30,881 bases of DNA from RGIG990 sp045589455. Lineage in GTDB: Bacteria > Verrucomicrobiota > Kiritimatiellia > RFP12 > UBA3636. The first letter of the stretch is position 1, and every line of letters begins with the position of its first letter. The stretch covers positions 1 to 30,881 of the forward strand of contig JAZNPC010000068.1 in the NCBI GenBank assembly GCA_045589455.1. Reading direction: 5' to 3'. The translations under genes were made by a program, and so were the position numbers. The notes beneath the pieces were generated by a model, which saw only the letters and a program-made list of their open reading frames with translations, did not search any database and had not been told where the DNA came from. Positions 25,311 to 30,881 of this stretch are shown one piece after another.

Positions 25311-25496
25311 GAAAAAGGGACGCTGCGACGCGGAGGACGCAGCGTACGAGATTAGACGCGAGACAACCGATAGACAATTAGACGATAGACGTTGAACGGA
25401 CCAAAAGACAATCAGACGCGAGAATGGAGAAAAAACCACTTAACTCTACCTGAATTCTTCATTTTTCATTCTTCATTCTTCATTTATTATAATGCA
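25283..25496 (-). repeat. Right arm of long interrupted inverted repeat
   Basis: Inverse of 20393-20646: outer block 25406-25496 holds GAAGAATGAAAAATGAAGAA-type repeats and AACTCTACC, inner block 25283-25363 holds the CGCTGCGACGCGG / CGCAGCG palindrome. Between them lies a degenerate TTAGACGATAGACG stretch (25348-25420) that recurs at 28321-28432. Confidence 0.85.
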
Positions 25497-25528
25497 TTGC
25501 CTCCGCATCTTAATAGTCTTCTGGGCGA

Positions 25529-25611
25529 GGACACTAGAGAATGAGGTTTGCCCAATTGCTTCGAAAGAGTAGCAATATCCAAGGCAAAGCTCATTCCGCT
25601 AGTGTTTTTTT
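25529..25611 (+). repeat. Long hairpin followed by T7 (possible plus-strand terminator)
   Basis: Arms 25529-25560 and 25571-25605 pair imperfectly as ACACTAG.GAATGAG.TTTGCC...TTGC with a 10-nt loop, then TTTTTTT (25605-25611). The architecture (about 33-nt arms, GC/TTGC closing the loop, ACAC outer end) matches the hairpin elements at 4217, 7171, 27951 and 28585, but the arm sequence differs. The T-run could terminate plus-strand transcription coming from the GH78-like gene after it crosses the repeat array. Confidence 0.65.
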
Positions 25612-25692
25612 CGGCGTCACGGCTCTGCGACCTCTGCGGTCTCTGCGTCTCTGCGTCTCTGCGTCCCTTCGGCGTCCCTTTGGCGTCACGTG
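25612..25692. repeat. Short tandem repeat TCTCTGCG and GGCGTCACG
   Basis: CTCTGCGACCTCTGCGGTCTCTGCG and further TCTCTGCG copies (period about 8) lead to CCCTTCGGCGTCCCTTTGGC, flanked by GGCGTCACG at both ends. The tract stops about 15 bp from the stop codon of the next gene (25707). Confidence 0.8.
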
Positions 25693-25706
25693 AGCAGCTC
25701 ACTGAG

Positions 25707-27716
25707 TTACCAGCGAGCAAATAGCTCCTTGTTTTTCTCTATCTTATATGAGCCAGAAGGGAGAATCAATGTACCTCCGTCTATAGGTGACTTAACAGTC
25801 ACGCCATCCGGAGTTGCGCGAACAAAGATTTCACCTGCTGGGCATGGGACCTTGCCTTCAAAATCGCCAATAAATGCCATCTTATTGGGGCGTACCTCAT
25901 ATTTTTCATAACCAGGTGCTGTTGGCTTTACCCCAAGAGCATACTTACCTAGCAAATAAATTGGTGAAGCTCCCCATGCATGACACAAGCTCTTTTCATA
26001 CTTTCCGCCATACATTTCATAATGCTCAATACCTTTTTTCTTTGGATCAAACTCTTCCCAGATTGTGGTAGCACCAAGCCGTAGCATTCCACCCCAATAT
26101 GAATCAAGCATATCTGTCATATACTTAAAATCGCCAATCTTACACATTGAGTCCAATTCAAAGAACTCAAAATATGGAGTTGTGATTGGTGTGATTTTTT
26201 TATTGTAAATTACATTTTTAATAATGCTCTGCTCTCTCTCTTTCGTTGTATAGCCAAAGAGCAATGCCAAAATATTTGCATGACGAGTTACATTATTCTT
26301 ACCAGATGTATATGAATCAACAAATGCACCTTTTTTTTCATTCCAGTATAATGCATTTACCTTCTTCTTAATTGCAGCACAACGCTTCTTACAACGCATA
26401 GCCTCCTCTAGCTCATTATTTAATGCTGCACACTCTGCCACGCTCTCATAAGCACGAGCTAAAAGTATTTGCTCCGCACAAATTGGTCCATCAGAATCAA
26501 AGGTTGACCAATCAACAAATACCCAATCATCAGGTTTGCGCTCAAACATACCATCCTTAGATAAGCGCCCCTCTACAAATCCCAAAACCTCCTTCATATC
26601 TGGGTAGATATCTTTGATAAAATCTTTATCGCCTGTATAGAAATAATACTCCCAAATTGAAATCAACCAAAAGAATGTATAATCTGTGATTGTATTAATA
26701 TGCTCAATGATTGGATTTGCTCCACGTAGTGCTCTAATCGTACGTTTAACAATATCCTTATCAAAGCCTAAATAATAATTTACCAAATAGCTTTGATATG
26801 CATCACCACTCCAAATCCAGCGATCACGCTTTATCCCGTCAAAAAAGCCCTCGCGAGAATTTAGAAGCATCGTGTATGCACAAACATCCCACAGCTTATT
26901 AACAAAAGCATTTGCTGCCTTAAAACCACCTCTATTTTCTATTGGGAGATATTCCAAACGAGCTGAAATTGTAAGCTTTTTTGTTGATGGTACAAATACA
27001 TATCTAAAAGCAACTGCATTTGATTTATAAGCACCATTTTTCAAATCTGCATTTACTACAATTTGAGAAAAGCCTGTATCAAGTGCTTCCTCTTTAGATT
27101 CACCTAGAAAAAGTGTAATATTTTTTAGTGCTGTACTTTTGATTAAAAGCTGAGCAAATTGCTCGCGACCAAAATCATAAAGAACACCACCATTTTCTTT
27201 TGTAATTTTTAACGGTTTTATTGGTTTATATTTAAACTTAAAGACTTCAACCTTATCCTTCTCACTTGTGTAAAGGCTACTTTCTCCAGCATGCTTTCCT
27301 CTACAACATTTACTCAAAGCTATGTAGCTTCTATCAGAAGCAAAAACATCGCCCTTAACATAAAACGCAGGGAAAGACTCTGCCTTGAAGCCAGATACAA
27401 CAATTCTATGAGGACCCTTATTAAGCTTTATTTTTACATTTGGAGGATAATTTATGCCATCTACATTGATAGCAGAATCCTTGGTATTTGAAAACAGTTC
27501 AATGATTTCCTCTTTTTCTAGGACAGCCTCCTTTTGCAGAATAGCATTATGCTCTGGACCTCGAACAGTCCACATAGGATGATAAAATATTGCCTTTGAC
27601 TCTCCATTTAACTGGGAAGCATCATCCATATATCTACGTGCAGAGGTTCGTCTATTATGAAGTAGCATACTATGATAAAGTTCAAACGAGCCCGGTAACC
27701 AAATCCATTTAGCCAT
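25707..27716 (-). CDS. GH78-like alpha-L-rhamnosidase family protein (second)
   Basis: A 669-residue six-hairpin glycosidase without signal peptide. It begins MAKWIWLPGSFELYHSMLLH, the WIW(L/Y)P start common in rhamnosidase-like enzymes. Residues 60-130 and 150-260 are beta-sandwich domains (LYDFGREQFAQL at 179-190). The (alpha/alpha)6 barrel (about 265-590) carries the family motif FFDGIKRDRWIWSGDAYQSY (291-310; D293, R297, D298), VDWSTFD (401-407), TTIWEEFDP (550-558, probable catalytic acid) and SLCHAWGASPIY (576-587). A C-terminal beta domain (592-669) is present, unlike in the plus-strand GH78-like protein. The two are only distantly related, so not recent duplicates. It is monocistronic, faces the GH123/DUF4091-GH78 pair convergently and shares their upstream module. 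Rhamnosidase activity is inferred from family only. Confidence 0.87.
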   Translation of the reverse strand: MAKWIWLPGSFELYHSMLLHNRRTSARRYMDDASQLNGESKAIFYHPMWTVRGPEHNAILQKEAVLEKEEIIELFSNTKDSAINVDGINYPPNVKIKLNKGPHRIVVSGFKAESFPAFYVKGDVFASDRSYIALSKCCRGKHAGESSLYTSEKDKVEVFKFKYKPIKPLKITKENGGVLYDFGREQFAQLLIKSTALKNITLFLGESKEEALDTGFSQIVVNADLKNGAYKSNAVAFRYVFVPSTKKLTISARLEYLPIENRGGFKAANAFVNKLWDVCAYTMLLNSREGFFDGIKRDRWIWSGDAYQSYLVNYYLGFDKDIVKRTIRALRGANPIIEHINTITDYTFFWLISIWEYYFYTGDKDFIKDIYPDMKEVLGFVEGRLSKDGMFERKPDDWVFVDWSTFDSDGPICAEQILLARAYESVAECAALNNELEEAMRCKKRCAAIKKKVNALYWNEKKGAFVDSYTSGKNNVTRHANILALLFGYTTKEREQSIIKNVIYNKKITPITTPYFEFFELDSMCKIGDFKYMTDMLDSYWGGMLRLGATTIWEEFDPKKKGIEHYEMYGGKYEKSLCHAWGASPIYLLGKYALGVKPTAPGYEKYEVRPNKMAFIGDFEGKVPCPAGEIFVRATPDGVTVKSPIDGGTLILPSGSYKIEKNKELFARW

Positions 27717-27771
27717 AATTAAATATCCTTATAAAAAACAACTATCAACAAACAATAATCCACAAATGAAT

Positions 27772-27849
27772 TATTGAATTTTATTATGCAATAATTTTAA
27801 CTTAAATTTATTTAAGATACAAACAAAATCTTGTTTGATGCACGTGATG
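27772..27849 (-). promoter_or_regulatory. Shared upstream regulatory module, minus-strand copy
   Basis: Reverse complement of 20838-20915 with two substitutions in 78 bases; it ends 56 nt before the ATG of the second GH78-like gene. It has the same CAAACAAGATTTTGTTTG and CTTAAATAAATTTAAG dyads. In this copy TTAAGT and TAAAAT are 16 nt apart, a weak promoter candidate. Identity stops near both ends although genes downstream differ, consistent with a conserved operator/promoter unit. Confidence 0.7.
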
Positions 27850-27856
27850 TCTAAAA

Positions 27857-28042
27857 GTGCGAAAAAGGAACGCAGAGACGCAGAGGACGCGGAGAGCGCT
27901 GAGCTTGTGTGATGGGTGTGGTGATGGGTGTGGTGATGGGGCGCTGACGCGCACATTACCGCTTGTTGTTGCCTTTATTATTGCGTAATCTGACGAAGCA
28001 ATAATGCAACTGCCAAGCGCTAATGTGTACGACCCACCAAGG
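27857..28042 (-). repeat. Composite dispersed repeat, copy 2
   Basis: Same modules and orientation as 4107-4309. The hairpin arms are 27998-28030 and 27951-27984; 102 bp from 27941 to 28042 differ from 4207-4309 at only a few loop positions. The middle spacer here has three tandem GATGGGTGTGGT units (about 27911-27940). The end with GTGCGAAAAAGGAACGCAG adjoins the shared upstream module. Confidence 0.85.
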
Positions 28043-28156
28043 CTGTTGAGATTGGGGGCTAGTGAATGAATTGTGATGCGCAAGCGAGCGCAAGGCGGGA
28101 ATCTATGATTTGTGAAAGACTAAAAGGCTTACACCCCAGTTAAGCACACATATATA

Positions 28157-28219
28157 TTGCTCTCAAGTTTAGGTGGGGACATTGAGGACATTGGCGACAT
28201 TGGCGACAGGAGAGCAAGA
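28157..28219 (+). repeat. 63-bp dispersed repeat with TTGCTCTC/GAGAGCAA ends, copy 1
   Basis: 60 of 63 bases match 30075-30137 in the same orientation. It has 8-bp terminal inverted repeats TTGCTCTC / GAGAGCAA and an inside built from GGACATTG(A/G) units. Immediately after it (28236-28275) TTGTCCTCAAGGTCTCC and GTGTCCCCATTGTCCCC can pair with the GGACATTGAGGACA interior, giving a larger potential hairpin. Confidence 0.8.
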
Positions 28220-28320
28220 AATTCAAGCGCTTAAATAAATTTGTCCTCAAGGTCTCCTGTGTCCCCATTGTCCCCTAAGCGCTAAAACATTTTATTTTCG
28301 CGCTTTCGCTTCCGTCCGGG

Positions 28321-28492
28321 ACAATTAGACGATAAGACAGTTGTACGACCCAAAGACGATAAGACGATTAGACTACCACCGCCAGACGCTTAGACCAATA
28401 GACGTGAGACGAGAGACGTTAGACGTTTAGGCATCACGCTTACGTCAAACCTGTGCAGCACGGGGACGTACTGCACCCCAGTTAAGCACACA
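28321..28492. repeat. Degenerate TTAGACGATAAGACG array and 38-bp dispersed repeat
   Basis: 28321-28432 is a degenerate short repeat of (A)TTAGACGATAAGACG type, also seen at 25348-25420. It runs into CGTTTAGGCATCACGCTTAC (28424-28461 overall), a 38-bp unit repeated at 30026-30063 with two mismatches. CACCCCAGTTAAGCACACA at 28474-28492 duplicates 28132-28150. No gene is seen in the 1045-bp space between the flanking genes. Confidence 0.75.
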
Positions 28493-28584
28493 CCTTTAAA
28501 TATTTTTACCTGATCTATTCATTATTCATTATTCACTATTCACTAATTCAGCGTACGCTCCCATACTCAATGATCTTGTGGGCC

Positions 28585-28745
28585 GTACACACAAGCGCTT
28601 GGAAGTTGCCCTTACGACAAAAGGAGTAAACTCGGGCAACGACAAGCGGTTGTGTTTTACGCCAAAGCCACCACACAAGCCACCACAAGAGCCCCGCGTC
28701 CTCCGCGGTCACGGCGTCTCTGCGTCCCTTTTTTGCACGCATAAA
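28585..28745 (+). repeat. Composite dispersed repeat, copy 3 (opposite orientation)
   Basis: Hairpin arms 28585-28611 and 28634-28660 (GTACACACAAGCGCTTGG ... CAAGCGGTTGTGTTTTAC) with a 22-nt loop, followed by CCACCACACAAGCCACCACA, then CCGCGTCCTCCGCGG...GCGTCTCTGCGTCCC and TTTTTTGCACGC. Module order equals copies 1 and 2 but on the plus strand. It ends 16 bp from the stop codon of the GH5-like gene. Confidence 0.8.
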
Positions 28746-28761
28746 GAGCGCACTCGCACGC

Positions 28762-29835
28762 CTACAACACAAGACCTTGTTCAACGGCATCGCGGAGGGA
28801 CCAAGCAACCTTACTTGAGTCTTCAATTCTATAGCTCCAGAAGAATGAACCTAAAACATTTTCTGCAAAAACTTTTTTCTGGGCATCGTAAAAAGCTTGA
28901 TGTTCAGCCATTGTTCTAGGGCCTCTGCAGCCCAAGCTCCACTCACCTACTATTGTCCAATAGGTTTTCTGGATTTTATTTAATTCTTTAGCCAATGGGC
29001 CTTCTGCATCTGCGATATTTCCTTTATTATCGAGAGAATTATGATAATCATCGAAGCATTGATATCTATGTGCATCCAAAACTACATTTTGATATTCTGG
29101 TGGACGCATCATGCTACCAAACACATCGAAAATTCGTTCAGCACGGAAGCCATCGTGGAAAACTACAGCACAATTCTCGTATGAGCAATGCTTACGAATT
29201 GCATGATATGCACGCTTATTAAAATCAACGAGAATTTCATCAGGAATATCCCAACGAGGTTCATTGAGAGTTTGGATACCCCAAAGAGCTTTTCTATTGC
29301 AATATCTTTCTGCTAAGCGCTCAAGAGTTAGGATAGCAAAATCTATATACTCAGGTTTAGTATGCCACTCAAAGACACCAGAGATACCACCATTATCAAA
29401 AGCATTTTGGCAGCCAGGAGCGCAATGTAGATCAATTAGCACTTTGAGGTTATATTTTTCTGCCCAATCAAAGGCGCGGTCAAGGCGTTCAATTCCACCA
29501 TCAACAAATGGGTGAGGGTTACCATTATATTTAGGGTGATAAGGATAACCTGAAGCGGAGCCAAAAATCCAGAAGCCAACAGGGATACGGACAGCATTAA
29601 GGCCATGAGAAGCAATCCATGCAAAATCTTCTTCTGTGATATAGGTATCCCAATGCTCTCTAAGTCTACGGGAAGCTTCTTCGCAGCCTAGATGTGCGCA
29701 ATACGTTGTTTCATCAAGTGCAGGAAGGCCTTCAAACAGGCTTTTTTTCATCCACGACTCCAGAACCAGCCAACCACCGATATTTACACCTTTGATTTTA
29801 TTAAGTCCGAAATTTTCTTGAAAATTATTGCTCAT
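28762..29835 (-). CDS. GH5 family beta-glucanase (exo-1,3-beta-glucanase-like)
   Basis: A 357-residue (beta/alpha)8 retaining glycosidase of family 5, most like the exo-beta-1,3-glucanase group. Family signatures: KGVNIGGWLVLESWM (15-29), GLNAVRIPVGFW (78-89), VLIDLHCAPGCQN (132-144), the acid/base Glu E192 in IQTLNEPRWD, VLDAHRYQCF (252-261) and the nucleophile E298 in TIVGEWSLG, then LGSFFWSYRIED (328-339). The GGWLVLE and LHGAPG-like motifs are typical of glucan 1,3-beta-glucosidases. No signal peptide is present, so it likely hydrolyses imported beta-glucan oligosaccharides or glycosides in the cytoplasm. The ATG at 29835 has AAGGA 7 nt ahead. It is a single minus-strand gene surrounded by repeats. 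The very C-terminus (EQGLVL) abuts composite repeat DNA and may have been slightly reshaped by it. Confidence 0.9.
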   Translation of the reverse strand: MSNNFQENFGLNKIKGVNIGGWLVLESWMKKSLFEGLPALDETTYCAHLGCEEASRRLREHWDTYITEEDFAWIASHGLNAVRIPVGFWIFGSASGYPYHPKYNGNPHPFVDGGIERLDRAFDWAEKYNLKVLIDLHCAPGCQNAFDNGGISGVFEWHTKPEYIDFAILTLERLAERYCNRKALWGIQTLNEPRWDIPDEILVDFNKRAYHAIRKHCSYENCAVVFHDGFRAERIFDVFGSMMRPPEYQNVVLDAHRYQCFDDYHNSLDNKGNIADAEGPLAKELNKIQKTYWTIVGEWSLGCRGPRTMAEHQAFYDAQKKVFAENVLGSFFWSYRIEDSSKVAWSLRDAVEQGLVL

Positions 29836-29929
29836 AATACATCCTTTTCTTTAAACAAAAGCATTTTACCACAAACAAGAACAAGAAACAACAAAACACT
29901 TTCCCTCCCCAAAACCCACACCACGCGCA

Positions 29930-30063
29930 CACAGCACCTAGCCACCAAGCAAGCCACCACACGCACACAGCACCTAGCAATCCTGCCATCCTGCACAATC
30001 CCGTAATCCTGTACCTTTTTTCGCACGTTTAGGCATCACGCTTACGTCAAATATGTGCAGCAC
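29930..30063 (+). repeat. Duplicated ACACGCACACAGCACCTAGC and composite-repeat end
   Basis: CGCACACAGCACCTAGC occurs twice about 35 bp apart (29930-29970) amid CCACCA/AAGC words like the middle module of the composite repeats. It leads to TTTTTTCGCACGTTTAGGCATCACG (30016 on) and the 38-bp unit 30026-30063 shared with 28424-28461. No hairpin arm is present, so this looks like a partial composite copy. It lies upstream of the GH5-like gene; no convincing promoter was identified. Confidence 0.65.
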
Positions 30064-30074
30064 TATTTTATTTG

Positions 30075-30137
30075 TTGCTCTCAAGTTTAGGTGGGGACAT
30101 TGAGGACATAGGGGACATTGGCGACAAGAGAGCAAGA
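30075..30137 (+). repeat. 63-bp dispersed repeat with TTGCTCTC/GAGAGCAA ends, copy 2
   Basis: Second copy of the element at 28157-28219 (60 of 63 identical), same terminal inverted repeats and GGACATTG-type interior. Flanking sequences differ outside the repeat, so the ends are sharply defined. Confidence 0.8.
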
Positions 30138-30191
30138 CTTTCTAGCGGTGACGTTTAGGACAATCATCTAACGTCTTTATAGAAAAAGAGC

Positions 30192-30215
30192 TTTCACGCT
30201 AACGCGAGCGTGAAA
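30192..30215. other. Perfect 9-bp stem hairpin
   Basis: TTTCACGCT (30192-30200) and AGCGTGAAA (30207-30215) enclose a 6-nt loop. It is followed on the plus strand by ACCCTTAATTTA and not by a T-run, so it is probably a structural or protein-binding site and not a classical terminator. Confidence 0.5.
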
Positions 30216-30265
30216 ACCCTTAATTTATAAGGACATTAAACTATTTGACTAATAGATGTCTATGT

Positions 30266-30301
30266 AAAAAAATTGGTTTTTCAACCCTTAAAGCGGGTTG
30301 A
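30266..30301 (-). terminator. Intrinsic terminator downstream of SUMF1-domain gene
   Basis: On the minus strand TCAACCC (30301-30295) pairs with GGGTTGA (30287-30281) around a 7-nt loop; after a short AAAACCAA spacer come seven T (30272-30266). The stem is extended weakly by flanking A/T pairs. The spacer before the T-run makes it weaker than the other two terminators in the window. Confidence 0.6.
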
Positions 30302-30313
30302 GAAACATTTTTC

Positions 30314-30361
30314 GGAGGCTTGCTTGCGGTGCTTTTTATTTGCACCGCTTGCTACGCCTCC
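30314..30361 (-). other. Long two-part hairpin 18 bp after the SUMF1-domain gene
   Basis: GGAGGC/GCCTCC (30314-30319, 30356-30361) and GCGGTGC/GCACCGC (30326-30332, 30342-30348) form a coaxial stem with an internal mismatched TTGCTT/TTGCTA loop and a 9-nt AT loop. It is the closest structure to the stop codon at 30380; it has no T-run itself. Confidence 0.7.
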
Positions 30362-30379
30362 TCTTTTCTTTTAGCACAG

Positions 30380-30881
30380 TTAATAAACTGTCCTAGAGGC
30401 GACGAGGCGGAAGCCGAGGTCGTCGAGCCTGCCAACGGGATCGAGCCAACTCCTGAAATCCGACTCGCAGCGAGACGCATCAAAACAGTAGCTACCACCA
30501 CGGCTAATACGGTCAGAACCATTAGCCGACGCAGTCCACTCCAACACATTGCCATGCATATCATACAAACCCCATGCATTTGGCTGCTTTTGCCCTACTG
30601 GATGTGTCTTATTATTAGAATTATCCCAATACCAGCCCATCTCGTCTAGAGTGCCTTCTCGTCCATCTGCAAGCAAACCATATTTACCAGTACTTCCTGC
30701 TCGGCAAGCATACTCCCACTCCTCCTCTGTTGGTAAACAGAAAACAAGTCCAGATTGCTTCACTTCCGGCAATGCATTTAATTTCTTTATGAACTCTTGG
30801 CAATCATACCACGAAACACACTCTACTGGGCGAGTTAAATCTCCTTTAAAAGACGATGGATTATTCCCCATCACGGCTTGC
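30380..30881 (-). CDS. SUMF1 / formylglycine-generating-enzyme-like domain protein, C-terminal part
   Basis: The reading frame continues past the right edge (..QAVMGNNPSSFKGD), so only the last 167 codons are seen and no start is called. Family motifs in order: MGNNPSSF, RPVECVSWYDCQEFIKKLN, FCLPTEEEWEYACRAGS, NAWGLYDMHGNVLEW, ISRGGSYCFDASRCESDFR and DDLGFRLVAS at the C-terminus, a C-type-lectin-like fold. True formylglycine-generating enzymes have two catalytic cysteines at GGSY+2 and GGSY+7. Here the +7 Cys is present but the other Cys is at +1, with Phe at +2, so canonical sulfatase-activating activity is doubtful. Proteins of this kind include iron(II) sulfoxide synthases, kinase-associated domains and diversity-generating retroelement targets. 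No sulfatase gene is in the window. Confidence 0.85.
   Translation of the reverse strand, partial: QAVMGNNPSSFKGDLTRPVECVSWYDCQEFIKKLNALPEVKQSGLVFCLPTEEEWEYACRAGSTGKYGLLADGREGTLDEMGWYWDNSNNKTHPVGQKQPNAWGLYDMHGNVLEWTASANGSDRISRGGSYCFDASRCESDFRSWLDPVGRLDDLGFRLVASRTVY

Noticed and set aside
29832..30026. 64-aa minus and 104-aa plus frames upstream of the GH5-like gene
   Set aside because: They are built from the ACACGCACACAGCACC duplication and other simple sequence, with no family resemblance or start signal.

Overview
The window looks like an AT-rich Gram-negative chromosome. An LPS heptosyltransferase, a lipobox protein and several signal peptides point to an outer-membrane cell plan. The mix of polysaccharide-degrading enzymes, very large FN3/PA14 secreted proteins, a SUMF1-domain protein and abundant 'GCAGAGACGCAGAGG'-type intergenic repeats suggests the Planctomycetota-Verrucomicrobiota-Chlamydiota group (Lentisphaerota, Kiritimatiellota or Verrucomicrobiota-like, perhaps a gut carbohydrate degrader). 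That placement is inference from style, not from a marker gene.

Layout. (1) 1-4009, all minus strand: a housekeeping run waaC-like heptosyltransferase > queA > hisF > nfo > a secreted protein cut by the window edge, with a plausible promoter before the heptosyltransferase. (2) 4107-4501: intergenic composite repeat. (3) 4502-6996, minus: a tightly overlapping operon gmk > coaC > receiver-like/Ser-Thr kinase fusion, driven by a perfect TTGACA-N17-TATAAT promoter. (4) 7171-13321: hairpin repeat, an intrinsic terminator, and a 1964-residue secreted multidomain protein. (5) 13691-17471, minus: MATE transporter, alanine racemase, and a GH28-like beta-helix protein 14 bp before alr. (6) 17564-20143, minus: an 813-residue lipoprotein paralogous to the N-terminal 730 residues of the giant protein, with its own promoter and terminator. 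(7) 20393-25496: long inverted repeats and a five-unit tandem array around the only two plus-strand genes, a GH123/DUF4091 protein and a GH78-like glycosidase. (8) 25707-27849, minus: a second GH78-like glycosidase whose upstream region is a 76/78 identical, inverted copy of that of the GH123/DUF4091 gene. (9) 27857-30361: a dense mosaic of dispersed repeats around a GH5 beta-glucanase-like gene. (10) 30380-30881: the 3' part of a SUMF1/formylglycine-generating-enzyme-like gene with strong hairpins just downstream.

Functional reading. The middle and right parts form a carbohydrate-utilisation neighbourhood: two exported paralogues likely act on glycans at or outside the cell, while the GH28-like, GH123/DUF4091, two GH78-like and GH5 proteins show no signal peptide and probably act on imported oligosaccharides. 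The shared upstream module suggests that the GH123/DUF4091-GH78 pair and the other GH78 gene respond to one regulator. The non-coding DNA is unusually rich in families of long hairpins and composite repeats, several ending within 20 bp of stop codons; these, together with the uncharacterised core of the two exported paralogues, are the most novel content. No tRNA, rRNA, CRISPR array, transposase or integrase was recognised.
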